A stretch of DNA of 64,000 nucleotides. It comes from Zhengitettix transpicula. Lineage: Eukaryota; Arthropoda; Insecta; Orthoptera; Tetrigidae. How positions within the stretch are numbered: the stretch's first letter is position 1; each line of letters opens with the position of its first letter. Location: assembly GCA_037074705.1 (NCBI GenBank), contig CM073591.1, positions 5,944,087-6,008,086 of the forward strand. The letters run 5' to 3'. Shown here piece by piece: positions 21,904 to 32,842 of the stretch. Position numbers and translations under genes: made by a program. The notes under the pieces were generated by a model. It made no database searches and had not been told where the DNA came from. It saw only the letters and a program-made list of their open reading frames with translations.

Positions 21904-22295
21904 TCCTACGCACATGCCTGTTTTAATTATGTTTTATTCTATTATACATGCCCACACATTTAACTACTTTGTAAAATAAAACATGTTTTGTTAAATCGAC
22001 AATTGTTCCAGTCCTCTAGAAACTTCCTCAATAATTAGGGCGCCGGATAATTCTTTTTTATATAAAGAAATGATAAAAACTTAGAAATTTCTTTAATAAT
22101 TTTATTCTGGGAGACACGAGCGTCACACACATCTCAGGGACGATCCGTAATTGATCCTTTCAATTAGCAGGTCCTCACACGTTGAGCTCCCCCTGGAGAC
22201 TGCCAGCACGAGGGTCACCAAGGAAGCTCCTGCCTCCTCAGAGCCACAAGCGCCAACAATACCGCCAGGACTCAAATGATGCCGATTGGTATGTT

Positions 22296-22298
<3 letters not shown>
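21901..22298 (+). repeat. LTR-like element c
   Basis: About 398 bp between two TA tracts, starting TGCTCC and ending GTTACA. The TG...CA ends fit an LTR, but no second copy is present in the window and no TGTA start is seen, so the call is weaker than for a, b and d. Confidence 0.35.

Positions 22299-22334
<36 letters not shown>
22299..22334. repeat. (TA)n tract
   Basis: The last TA tract of the 19.9-22.3 kb train; an R1 copy follows. Confidence 0.95.
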
Positions 22335-22337
<3 letters not shown>

Positions 22338-22347
22338 GTGTGGGGGT

Positions 22348-22895
22348 TGAAGAGGCCGTCTGTTCTCTCGCAGGTGAACCTTCCCAGAGAGCTCTGGCGG
22401 GGGCTACCTTTGGGGATGCCTTCACGTCTCTCTGATTTTTTGAACTAAGGTTCCCACAAGCCGAGGCCTGTTCTGAGAGGTGTATGTTCCGGGGTCGCGG
22501 ACCTTGGGGCCATGCGGTAAGAGTTGTCCGCTATTCCCATTGGAACAGTCGGCCAGCTGCCTCCTAAACCGATAAAGGCACGGAGAAGGGAATGCTGCGT
22601 CCCCACAGCAAACTCCTCTCCCATCATCGGAGGGGCGTGGGACAAGTACCCAATGCCAGACCTACCTGATCGGGGTTTTTCTACGGTTTTCTGTGCATCA
22701 CTTTTAGGTGAGTTGCCGGGTAGGATCCTTAAACCATAGCCCGGGTGTTCTAGTTAACCATTGGCTACCTTCCTCTACCCTTCCGCATCCCCCCTTTCAA
22801 ATCCCTTCCTATGCTATTAAAGGGGAGTTGCCCAACGTGGATTACCCTCATGTAGTCTGTTGCCCTAAAAAAATTATAAAAAAAATTAACAAAAA
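22348..22895 (+). repeat. R1 SINE-like repeat, near full length
   Basis: One of the most complete copies. It runs from 'ttctctcgcaggtgaacc' through 'aagccgaggcctgttc', 'ttcccattggaacagtc', 'gaatgctgcgtccccac' and 'aggatccttaaaccatagc' to 'ttaccctcatgtagtctg', then a long A-rich tail (22867-22900). This supports a unit of about 520-560 bp. Confidence 0.85.
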
Positions 22896-22899
22896 AAAT

Positions 22900-23410
22900 A
22901 ATTTATTATCAATTTGTGGCTTCCAAAAAATTAAAAGCAATTACAATCAAAATTTAATATCTCTTCTCTCAGGGCCTTCACTGGGTTTGATAATTAACAG
23001 AGAAAATGATTTAATGATCTGATTAACAATTCAGTTTATAATTTCCCTAAAAACAATAAGTCGATAAATGAAAAAAAGATGAGTGAAATGTGAACGAAAT
23101 CAAAGATGGACGAAATCTGACTTTTCCCTTTTAGTTATAGTTTACAAATATTATTCTCAAAGTTATGTTACTTATGGACCGTCGCTCTGGTACCAGAACA
23201 ATCAATTTTACACTCTTTAGTTATTTAACATAAGGCCTTGGTTTTCACTGATTCTACACCTCACTGTTGCCTGCTCCGCTCCACAACAATTTACCAAGGT
23301 TCTCCTGGAACAATTCCTCCACGAAGATTTTGGAAAGTTCTATCCTGACGAAAACTGCTGTTACTTTCCAATATTTACGCTGCAACACTTCCGGCGTGAA
23401 TGTTTTACTG
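22900..23410. other. Unassigned
   Basis: AT-rich sequence with nothing recognised. Confidence 0.5.
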
Positions 23411-23658
23411 TGTATTAATTCACAACTTTAACTGGTAATACATTAACGACGTCTAGTCTCTGCTCAAGTCTTATTACTTGTTCTGCTCCTCGCAATGTTT
23501 CTCCGCCAACTAACAATCCTAGTGCCTCCCGAGTTTTAGCGCGCATTTCCCTTTCGGCTTTTCATCAAAGCAACAGAGCTCAGAGCCATTGTCGCTCAAT
23601 ACCGCTAACAATTTAAATTATTCAAAAACAATTAATGGCTTAATTAATTGGCATTACA
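23411..23658 (+). repeat. LTR-d copy, plus strand
   Basis: Resembles 49286-49543: 'gacgtctagtctctgctc', 'cgagttttagcgcgcat', 'caaagcaacagagctc', 'caattaatgg' and 'ttaattggcattaca'. It ends TACA next to ATAT. Confidence 0.65.
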
Positions 23659-23662
23659 ATAT

Positions 23663-23755
23663 ATTGTAATACCAATTAAAAGGCCATTAATTGTTCCTAA
23701 TTAAATTGAATTGTTATCGGCGAAAATAATCAAAAGAAGCAATGTAAGGTCGAGC
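23663..23755 (-). repeat. LTR-d fragment, inverted
   Basis: Immediately after 'ATAT' comes the inverted end of the same LTR: TGTAATACCAATTAA, 'ggccattaattgttc' and 'ttgaattgttatcgg'. The two copies are therefore tail-to-tail with 4 bp between them. Confidence 0.65.
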
Positions 23756-23844
23756 CACTGTTGGCGAACGCAAGTACAAACGGCAGTCGCGGGGAGGAAT
23801 CCAATGAGTAAGACTCTTGTCTAAGTCGCGAACTTAAACAGTAA

Positions 23845-24362
23845 TTATTTTTTTACGGTAAACGGGCTACATGAGGGTGATCCACATGGTGGCAACTCCC
23901 CTTTAATAGCATAGGAAGGGATCTGAAAGGGGGGATGCGGAAGGGTGGAGGAAGGTAGCCAAGGGTTAAGTAGAGGCCCCCGCGGTATGGTTTAAGGATC
24001 CTCCCTGGCTTTCGCCTAAAGAAATGCAGGGAAAACCCTAGAAAAACCTGCATCGGGTAGGTCGGGCATTGGGTACTTGTCCCACGCCCTTCCGATAGCG
24101 AGAAGGCTGTGGGGACGCAGAATTCTCTTCTCCGTGCCTCGACCAGTTTAGGAGGCAGCTGGCCGACTCTTCCAATGGGAATAGCAAACAACTCTTACCG
24201 TACCCAAGGTCTGCGACCCCAGAACATACACTTCTCAAAACAGGTCTCGGCTTGTGGGAACCTTAGTTCAAAAACGGAGAGGAAAAGACATCCCCAAAGG
24301 TAGCCCCTTCGTATCTCTCCTACAAGGTTCTGCCTGTGAGAGAACATCCCTCGCAGGCTTCT
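23845..24362 (-). repeat. R1 SINE-like repeat, near full length
   Basis: From a T-run (tail) at 23847-23854 through 'acatgagggtgatccac' and all R1 blocks to 'gagagaacatccctcgcagg' (24341-24360). That 5' end can form a GCGAGGG/CTCTCGC-type hairpin. Confidence 0.85.
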
Positions 24363-24796
24363 GATCCTGAACAGTAAAATGTGGACGCTGATGTAAAAGT
24401 ATGAACAGCGCGGTCCAACTGCGAGATCTATCAGTTTACATAAAACGCGAGTAAACAGTTTTGACGGAGAGGCTCAAATATAATAATCGCAAAGTTGCTT
24501 CACACAGACTGAACTAAATCTCGCATAGAGGCACCAAGGATACGTAGTAGGTGCGAGGGCTGACCGAGGGAGGGCTGATCCAAAGTTCCAGATGGCAGAG
24601 AACATCGACCGTGTGTAATGTGTAGAATCAGTGAATAAAGGCCTTTTTAATTAGTGTTTTCCTCAAGCTCCAAGAATCAGATCTGGTACCAGAAAGACAT
24701 TCGTGAGTACAAAAACAATTATTTAAAATCTGTAAACGAGGATTAAAGGTAAAAGTCAGATTGCGTTCGTTTTTCTTTTCATTTAGTTTATTTTCA
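24363..24796. other. Unassigned
   Basis: No recognisable element or gene. Confidence 0.5.
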
Positions 24797-25000
24797 TACT
24801 AGCTGGGTGCCCGGCGTTGCCCGAGATGTCCCGATACACTCCAATTTCGGTTGCTTTTGCGCTATTTTTATGTAACGCTCCTCCAGGGTGTAGATTTGTA
24901 AGCCATATGCATACCCACATGTATACACACATACATACCCGCACAAGACAATTTTATATAATATATATAGATAGATATACATACACAATTTATAACAATT
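24797..25000 (+). repeat. R2 5' terminus
   Basis: It starts 'actagctgggtgcccggcg', the clearest R2 terminus in the window, then jumps to the R2 3' part 'gtgtagatttgtaagcc' and a CA/TA-rich end. The middle of R2 is deleted. Confidence 0.65.
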
Positions 25001-25789
25001 ATTAAATTTGTAGATATATAATTTTTCCATCTGAAAATAAACTATTTGGTGGTTTTAGCTGTCTGCAGTTGGTAGCATTGTTAATATTAATACAAAACGT
25101 TACGAAATACGCTGTAGAATAGAAAAATATCAATTTTGAACATTTAAGTATTGTTTTTATCATAATTCTACGTATCTTCCAGTGCGTATTGCAAGATATA
25201 ATTGGGCAACATCTTGGTCCCTGATCCCGTCAAATGTTCCACGTCAAAAGTCAAGTTATTTAAAAGAAAATTAATGCCATGGATTGTAATGAATTTTATT
25301 TATCACTGGTAGTGGTAGATTTAATTACACTTATTATTCAATCAAAATATTTTTGCTCAGCTTCATTTCTCATAAATTCAACATCTACAGCGTCGTTCCC
25401 AAAAATGGAAAACAAATACCTAAAATTTTTGTTTCACGACACAAATTGCACGTAATAATTTGTTTACATTTATACAAATTTATAGAAATACGTTGCGCAA
25501 AGTATAATTAATTGCACTTTTAATTCAATATAAATGTTCCTATTTCTGTACATACCTTTGATTGAGAGTGCATTAATTGAATAACTACCATAAAAACTTT
25601 CAGAGTTCCGTACGTCATTTTGAATACTTTTATAGTTACAAACATATAATTCAGCAGACGTACCTTAGACAAATCTTATTTTCTTCTGATATATTATACA
25701 GGATACAATAGTACGTTATATTATGAAATTTTATAAATCTCGACAGACCCACATTTGAATGTATTATAAGGCGCCATATTGGCGTTATT
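25001..25789. other. Unassigned, AT-rich
   Basis: Partly repetitive: 'ttattcaatcaaaatattt' near 25336 recurs near 25902. No gene is recognised. Confidence 0.45.
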
Positions 25790-26222
25790 AAAGATAGCGG
25801 GATAATTAACTATTCCAAATTAAATCTGCGCAAGGATGGTAAAGTATTTCGTATTGTTTTTTATTACTATTTGATGGAGTATTACTAAAAAAATTTAACT
25901 TTTTATTCAATCAAAATATTTCTGCTTTATTTCATTACGAAATACAGAACTATATTTTTATGATGCGTCAATGTCTTGAAAACTTATGACGTCATCGTCT
26001 CGCGCAGTAATTTATCACTAATTCGTAACTTATTTCAATTATAATTATTTCCACGTTTATTCTAGGGGTTTCTCACCCCCACAGTAACGGTTCTCGATTT
26101 TGGCAGAATATATATACCAATTTTTGTTGAATTTTGTCCACGCGATAAAATTTGTATAAAGAACAACGTAAATACATACATACATACATACAAATATACA
26201 GCCTTTTTTATTATATAGAAGA
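25790..26222 (+). repeat. R2-variant 3' portion, matches 54290-54705
   Basis: Shares 'gcgcaaggatggtaaagta', 'tttctgctttatttcat', 'cacgcgataaaatttgta' and 'aaagaacaacgtaaata' with (ATAC)n and 'tttttattatatag' at the end. The partner near 54.1 kb starts with the R2 terminus, so this is the 3' part of that R2 variant. Confidence 0.75.
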
Positions 26223-26800
26223 TTGTATTCAGCTAGCTTCAAGGAGTTTGAGTTGTCAATGTTGGGTTGTTCTGACTATCAAACCCAGTAATGACCCTGA
26301 GGTAAAGAGAAATTGCAACGTATTTGAGTGTAAAATATAAAGTTGTATTTCTCCTACAATATTTGTTTGTTAACTTCATGAAATTCGGCGATTACCATTT
26401 GTACTCTTTTTTAAATCTTAATAATTGTGTTAATTAATTCATTTAATTAAGACCACATGTTTAATTATTAAATAAATTGGCTTCACCAACGTGGGGATAA
26501 TTTAACTCATTTACCCACTGTTAATTATTACGATATATACAGCAATTTCGCCCTTGCACTCCTGTGGTCTGCCAGACAGTTGTGCGAGTGGGACAGATTC
26601 ATTACAATATATATATATATATACACACAAGTAAATTATAATGAAACTTATGAATGAGATGTGTTCAATTGAGTATTGCAACCACGTCGATTATTTGAGT
26701 GGTCGTTGCGTTTGTTTGTCAGCTCGAGTATTGCTCCATTGAGAAGCATCCCTGGACGGAGCTCACGGGCGGAGTGAAAGTCCAGTTACAGCATCAATAA
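26223..26800. other. Unassigned; short TA tract near 26605
   Basis: AT-rich. 'cattacaatatatatata' near 26600 resembles the LTR end followed by TA tract seen elsewhere, but no LTR body precedes it. Confidence 0.5.
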
Positions 26801-26801
26801 G

Positions 26802-27300
26802 GTACGAGGCCTGTTCAGAAAGTAAGCGTCCTGGCGAGAGGTACGGCAGCACTGTGTATGTGTGTGTGTGTGTGTGTGTAGGGTGACAGAGCGAGCATCG
26901 CAGGGACACGGCGGTACGTAAACTCACGTTGCAGTGCCCAGTGGCGTGTAGGAAATCCCGCGGACCACGTGCACACCTCAGTGACGTCACACCCAGTTAA
27001 CCCTCTGAAGAAAAAAATTCAAAACCACAACAACATCAGGGGCCTCAGAGCTTTGGCAGCATTACGAGATTGTGAGACGGGGTAGAGCTGGCGAGAGGAG
27101 TGTGCTTGTTGCAAGACAACGCCCGTCATCAGCCGCCGAGGCTGTTGTGAGTCACTTCGCCTCTGTCTGAAGGCACACACAGGTGGCGAGGAGCGCTGTC
27201 AGGAGAGTTCTTCGAGGAGGGCATCAAGAAGCATTCAACAAGGAGGCGATTGTGTGTAGCACCAGTATTCTGTATTACTACTACAGTCGCTCGTGGTGTT
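26802..27300 (+). pseudogene. Mariner-like transposase relic (second family)
   Basis: It begins TA|CGAGGCCTGTTCAGAAAGTA (26801-26822), an inverted-repeat type common in insect mariner-like elements. Downstream, frame-shifted pieces recall a transposase: 'RRGRAGERS' then 'LQDNAR' (about 27110-27130), matching the 'LL.DNARPH' block with the second catalytic Asp, and 'EFFEEGIKKHSTRR' (about 27205-27250), matching the C-terminal block 'FF..GI.KL..R'. The N-terminus is missing, a (GT)n lies near 26857-26879, and no right inverted repeat is seen. Inactive and truncated. Confidence 0.6.
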
Positions 27301-27947
27301 GACATGCGAGTGAGTGACGTCAAGGGTCGCTCCCGAGCGAGTCCGCGGGGGGTTGCGCTGCGTGACGTCAGCCATGTCGAACCCCCCGGCCGTCGACGAT
27401 CGCGAGAGTGAGGTCGGATCCGATACAGTTTTAGCGGAGAGTGGTTCACGTTTGCGCAAGGAGGCGAAAGTCGGACTTTCACTAGACCTTGGAGATACCA
27501 AGGATTGAAGGAAACAGCGCCGCGCAATTGAAATAGGTCGTCAGTCGGCCATCTTTGAGGCACTCAAGGCTCCGTCGCTCACTTCTCGCCTGACATAACG
27601 GGAAAGAAACTCAGGGATCGCTGCTTGCGAGGTAAACGTGTCCTCAGACAACGTGCGTGGGAATATAACATAGAAAAGGGGAACCTGTGGCCCAGGAGAC
27701 GATGGCGTGGGAGTCATGTCGTCTCTCTTAAAACCGGGAAATGCAAAACACTAATGGCGCTGCTTGCTGTGTAGGCAGAATCAGAGAGAATCCTTACAAA
27801 GGGCTCAGGGGGGCCCTGCGCAAGGACACGGGATACTCTAAAGCCTTTGAAGCTCAAAAACCTGGGCAGGGAACTCGAGATGGATCGAGAGAAGCTGCGG
27901 CAGGACTGACAACACGTTCAAGTTTTCTTCATCTTCATCTGATTCAT
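27301..27947. other. Unassigned
   Basis: CpG-rich around 27320-27500. The overlapping frames there have no recognised domain and may include further transposon remains. Confidence 0.45.
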
Positions 27948-27979
27948 GACCTCATACAGACACTTTTCATTTATAGTGA

Positions 27980-28014
27980 GACAACGTTTCGATACCATTT
28001 TCAATCATCTTCAG
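27980..28014 (-). ncRNA. Hammerhead-like motif, left arm
   Basis: On the minus strand: CTGAAGA, a weak hairpin, TCGAAAC, GTT-GTC. Identical core to its partner at 28106-28140. Confidence 0.4.
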
Positions 28015-28105
28015 CACAACCGAACGATTAACAAGTTATTAATTTCACACAGTATTGTTAATCGTTTGGTTGTGCTACTTTATTACATTAATTTTCTGAA
28101 AATAC

Positions 28106-28140
28106 CTGAAGATGATTGAAAATGGTATCGAAACGTTGTC
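28106..28140 (+). ncRNA. Hammerhead-like motif, right arm
   Basis: CTGAAGA, a weak hairpin, TCGAAAC, GTT-GTC. Stem III would be AC/GU with a GTT loop and a GUC cleavage triplet. Stem II has mismatches. Confidence 0.4.
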
Positions 28141-28424
28141 TCACTATAAATACAAAGTGTCTGTATGAGGTCATCGATTGTTTTATTAATTCAAAATACA
28201 CGTTAAATTAAAAACTATTAAATTTTTCTCACCTTTCACGTGATCTCTTCGACCTGCGTCTTTCTTTCTGTTTGCTTTGCTTTTATTTATTCCTTTTCTT
28301 TGCCGTTTTCCAACTGTTCCTTACTCGCCTTTCTGCTCCAAGACAACGGAATACCCGAATAATGTAAATAATAATCAATCTGTACGCCCGAAACGGAGAA
28401 AATCATTTACGCAGCACTAGAAGT

Positions 28425-28640
28425 CGCTCTCAATCTACAGAATAGTGTTTCTCCCGATGTTACCTGTGCATAATTACAGAATGGGGAAGGGAGGAACCCT
28501 TAAGAGGTGCGAGGTGTTGAGGGACGTTACAAGAAGAAAAAACCACACGAACACAACCAAGATTCGAGTTAAGTCGTGGTTATGGACGTCGCTGAGTTCA
28601 ACTATGACGACCCTGGCAACGCCGGGCAGCTCAGCTAGTT
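28425..28640 (-). repeat. R2 terminus, minus strand
   Basis: It runs from 'gtgtttctcccgatgtta' and 'gttatggacgtcgctgag' to the inverted terminus 'ggcaacgccgggcagctc' followed by 'agctagt'. This shows R2 ends inverted relative to 24797. Confidence 0.7.
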
Positions 28641-29064
28641 GAATATAAAATTATACGGCATGTTGGGAACAGACTCAGCGCTGTTGCCAAGTGGGCACAA
28701 ATTATGTAAACACAGTTCGGTGAAAACACCGCGAGTGTTCGGCGACGCTGCTTGTCCCGTGACTGGGTGGATTCAAGGACCACGGAGCCAATGTAAATAT
28801 GTCATTCAAGTACAGTTCAGTATTACAGCAAGTATATAACAGCCGATTTGGCAACGTTGTTACACGTTCAGCAAGGAAACTTTATGTTTATGCTGTTAAT
28901 TTATTTCCATTTGGTAATTAAAACGAAAAATTCTTTTGAATATAACGTTGGACTTGTTGCGGTATATATATATATATATATATCTATCCTAAATAGAGCC
29001 ACGGTCTGCGCGAGGTGCCATATTATTAAAGCTGGTATCTCTGAGACAACGTGCAGGTATCAAG
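28641..29064. other. Unassigned; short (TA)n at 28962-28983
   Basis: No gene is recognised. Confidence 0.5.
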
Positions 29065-29328
29065 ATGGCGGCCCGCTGTTTGCGTAAGCGGCTCATATGC
29101 TGCCGGTGCATTGTATTTATTGCGACGACCTTCGCACTCGTGGCGAATACTAAAAAAACACGTCGCCCGAGGCAAGGTCGGCGCAGGTCCGTCAACAGAC
29201 CATTGTCTGTCAAAGATGGCGGCGCTTCTACGCATCCGGGTAACCGCGAACGGCGTCGGCTCCAGGCAGAAGTGAAATACGCAGGCATTCGAGCGTCGGC
29301 CACGGAAAATTGTCCAACTGTGATGTGA
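29065..29328 (+). CDS. Possible short ORF with N-terminal membrane anchor
   Basis: An 87-codon frame starts at an ATG in good context (CAAGATGGCGG). The N-terminus has a basic cap (RCLRKR), a hydrophobic stretch of about 17 residues (about 11-27: 'ICCRCIVFIATTFALVA'), then a strongly basic region ('KKTRRPRQGRRRS'). That layout fits a signal peptide or signal anchor, as in Golgi type II enzymes, but no catalytic domain follows. The frame ends at a TGA next to a GTGAGG donor-like site, so it could be a first exon. The CAAGATGGCGGC is also a YY1-like motif that recurs at 29214. I do not recognise the protein, and it may be chance. Confidence 0.25.
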   Translation: MAARCLRKRLICCRCIVFIATTFALVANTKKTRRPRQGRRRSVNRPLSVKDGGASTHPGNRERRRLQAEVKYAGIRASATENCPTVM

Positions 29329-29367
29329 GGAAAAAAACAACATCAGGTCTAACGGATGGAGTTGACA

Positions 29368-29430
29368 GGGGTAGCTCAGATGGTAGAGCGACCGCCCGGC
29401 AAAGCAAAAGCCCGGGTACGGCCACCATTT
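29368..29430 (+). repeat. tRNA-like SINE head
   Basis: GGGGTAGCTCAGATGGTAGA is a good polymerase III A box with D-arm. A hairpin (CCCGG...CCGGG) and a degraded B-box-like 'cccgggtacggcc' follow. There is no proper anticodon loop or T arm, so it is a tRNA-derived SINE head rather than a tRNA gene. It is followed by a short body and then the TATC microsatellite. Confidence 0.5.
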
Positions 29431-29449
29431 TTCCATCCTCATACTTTGA

Positions 29450-30086
29450 ATATCTATCTATCTATCTATCAATCTATATATATATATCTATATATCGATA
29501 TATCTATTTATCTATCTATCTATCTATTTATCTATCTATCTATATATCTATTTATCTATCTATATATCGATTTATCTATATATCTATTTATCTATATATC
29601 TATCTATCTATCTATTTATCTATCTATATATCTATCTATCTATTTATCTATCTATATATCGATTTGTCTATATATCTATTTATCAATCTATTTATCTATC
29701 TATATATCTATTTATCTATCTATCTATATATATTTATCTATCTATTTATTTATCTATCTATCTATCTATTTATCTATATATCTATTTACATATTTATAAA
29801 TCTATCTATATATTTAATTAACTATCTATTTATCTATCTATATATATATATCTATCTACCTATCTATTTAATTAACTATCTATTTATCTATCTATATATC
29901 TATCTATCTATTTATCTATCTATTTATCTATCTATATGTCTATCTATCTATATATCTATTTATCTATCTATATATCTATTTATCTATTTATCTATCTATA
30001 TATCTATTTATTTATCTATCTATATATATATATTTATCTATTTATCTATCTATATATCTATTTATTTATCTATCTATATATATAAA

Positions 30087-30117
<31 letters not shown>

Positions 30118-30288
30118 CTATTTATCTATCTATATATATATTTATCTATTTATCTATCTATATATCTATTTATTTATCTATCTATCTATATGTCTATCTA
30201 TCTATATATCTATTTATCTATCTATATATCTATTTATATATTTATCTATCTATTTATCTATTTATTTATCTATCTATATATATATAAA

Positions 30289-30354
<66 letters not shown>

Positions 30355-30531
30355 TATATTTATCTATTTATCTATCTATCTATCTATCTATTTATCTATA
30401 TATCTATTTACATATTTATAAATCTATCTATATATTTAATTAACTATCTATTTATCTATCTATATATATATCTATCTATTTATCTATCTATATATCTATT
30501 TATTTATCTATCTATATATATATTTATCTAT

Positions 30532-30567
<36 letters not shown>

Positions 30568-30592
30568 ATATATATATATATATATATATATT
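29450..30592. repeat. (TATC)n/(TATTTATC)n microsatellite, 1.1 kb
   Basis: A nearly pure tetranucleotide array with interspersed TTTATC and TATATA variants. Longer blocks recur: 29770-29840 resembles 30385-30455 ('tttacatatttataaatc'), so segmental copying has occurred inside it. The very long Tyr-Leu-Ser-Ile frames are artefacts. Confidence 0.97.
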
Positions 30593-31170
30593 ACAATATA
30601 ATCTCAAGGCCCCTCGGGACCGATGACAGCCTCCCTGCTGCACCTGAACATACACATGTACACACAAGTGTGACAGGGAACCTGGTATGGGACAGTCTTC
30701 AGGGATTAAGCAAGTCCGCATACTTTGTAGTAGTACAGAGCCCTACTCGGTTCCGTTTCTAGGGAGAAGCTCAAAGCTTCTCGGAACACGGACGGAGAAA
30801 AGAGCAACGAGGCTTGCCGGGGATTTAGAGGAATAAAAGGAGCAGCGCACAATTCCCCGAGAAATATTTAAGTAACGAAAAAGAAAAATATACTAGTAAA
30901 GAATCGTAGCTGTGGATAAGGACATCGCTGAAAGGTTCTCATAAACCTGCCTCTAGGAAACAAACATGTCACCTCACGTGGGACTCAAGAATATACGAAA
31001 CATACGTGCATGATAATTATCTGAATAGCCTTCTACGAGTGTGTCAACTGCATAGATACATCTGTCCCCCACCCTCGTACACGTCGTGGCCATCAGGGGG
31101 AAAAGACAAAGTCTTCCCGTTACAAAGGCCTCTGGAATTGTTTCTGTGGAGCCTCAGAACGCACGGAATT
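30593..31170. other. Unassigned
   Basis: No gene or element is recognised. Confidence 0.5.
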
Positions 31171-31175
31171 CTGCT

Positions 31176-32205
31176 CCTCTTTTCAGTTTTTCGCCGATAG
31201 CAGAAGAATGAAACGTTCTAGTGAAAATAACGTTCAGTGATGAATTGTAGAGGATGAAATTCTGCATGTGATGGTGGACTCCAGGACGGAATCATGTCCA
31301 TTGAAGTTGGAGAAATCCTGCGTCAAAGTCACGGCATTTCCTAAGAGAATGCAGGTTGTCGTATTTCTAGTGCTGATATCTGCAAAATGGCCGCCAGTGA
31401 CGTCATTAGTCACGCAGTAAAGGTCGTGGAGGATTTAATTCTCTTTCCAACAAATAATCTGGTTTTTACAATCCTTTGAGAATGGCCGCAAATACACGCA
31501 TGTTGCTGGACTGTGCACACAGAGCTGCGGGACTTACGAGCCTCTGCACTTTTGCAATTATTTCTTCCTTGCCAAAGAATATGGACACTCTTTGAATCGC
31601 TGGACTCTTTGTTAGTCTTAGACAAGCAATCCTCTGAAACATTTTAATATCCTGTGCCTTCAGACAAGTTTCCTCCTGAATCCTCACTCAGCGCCACGAC
31701 ATCAGCCCCGTGCGTGCAGACAGCAACATGCGTGCATCTGCGGCCATTTTGAACGGATTTTTTAAAAACCAGATCATGCGTTGCAAAGAGAACTAAATTC
31801 TCCACAACCTATCCTCCGTGACTAATGACGTCACTGGCGGCCATTTTGCAGATATCAGCCCTGGAAATACGACAACCTGCATTCTCTTAGGAAATGCCGT
31901 GACTTTGACGCAGGATTTCTCCCACTTCCTTGGACCTAATTCCGTCCTCGAGTCCACCATCACATGCAGAATTTCATCCTCTACAATTCATCACTGAACG
32001 TTATTTTCTCTACAACGCTTCATTCGGCTGTTATCAGCGAAAAAGTGAAAAGAGTTGCAGAATTTCCTGGTTTTTTTTTAAGGCTCACAGAAACTTTTCC
32101 CGAGGCCTTTCGAATAGACAAAGTTGGGGGTTTCATTAATGGCGACGACGTGTACAAGGTCGGGGGGGGGGGGGGGAAATAAAATACCCGGCCGTTTGCT
32201 GGCGG
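31176..32205. mobile_element. Fold-back element with 300-bp inverted arms
   Basis: The left arm (31176-31478) is the inverse of 31752-32050: 'gcagaatttcatcctctac', 'ctgcattctcttaggaaa', 'gatatctgcaaaatggccg' and 'tgacgtcattagtcac' all appear inverted. The right arm continues to about 32205. The 270-bp spacer has no transposase. It looks like a non-autonomous DNA element; a related single arm lies at 1806-2265. No target-site duplication could be fixed by eye. Confidence 0.8.
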
Positions 32206-32842
32206 AAGCTCCTGGGGCTGTGTTGCTCACGGACCAATCACGGAGCCGTGACCTGCGGGTGACGTCACGAGAGCTGTTCCGCTGTTGGTCGCCGAGTAAT
32301 GCAAGTATTTGAGGTTAGAGTCGGCCGCTTCTTCGCGATAAGGAGGAGAAAGTGTAAGCAAGCATCTCTTCGTTGTTTACGAGCTTCGTCTACGTCAGGT
32401 GGAAACAACTTTACCTGTCATTCACCCTGCTATCATTATCAGTATTTATGTTATGTTTCACATTACAGCAGCAGACAGTCTCGACTTTCCTCGTCAGTTC
32501 GGGGACGAAAATCATTTAATTCATTTGTCGACTTCGTTCGTCCTCTTATTGTGGAAACTACGTTCACCAATACCATAGATAATAATGACGTTTCAGACAA
32601 AGGTGTAATTTAGACACTTTTAACACGTGTATTAAATTAAATTGTCGTCATATTTACGAAATTCGTGTATAAAATATTTAAACGCAGAACGTTACACGAA
32701 TGTGTGACGCAGGGAACCGCCACGGTGCTGAAGAACAGAGGAACGACGTGGTGAAACAAAAAACTCCGACGTTAAAATTATTTTAGTGACTGCGAACCAC
32801 GGAACGTTCAGCCGTATTCGTCTGCAAAATAAAATTTACTAG
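32206..32842. other. Unassigned
   Basis: The 104-codon frame at 32299-32613 has no known domain. A GTGACGTCAC lies near 32261. Confidence 0.45.

Larger units (their letters stand above)
27948..28172. repeat. Fold-back element with about 67-bp arms
   Basis: Bases 27948-28014 are inverted at 28105-28172, from 'gacctcatacagacac' to its complement, with inner inverted pieces at about 28013-28032 and 28056-28075. A 30-bp insertion lies in the right inner arm. Each arm carries a hammerhead-like motif. Confidence 0.85.

Noticed and set aside
29368..29430. tRNA gene
   Set aside because: A good A box but no proper anticodon loop or T arm; better explained as a SINE head.
29310..30762. Open frames of up to 325 codons rich in Tyr, Leu, Ser and Ile
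   Set aside because: They are translations of the TATC microsatellite; several frames are open at once for the same reason.
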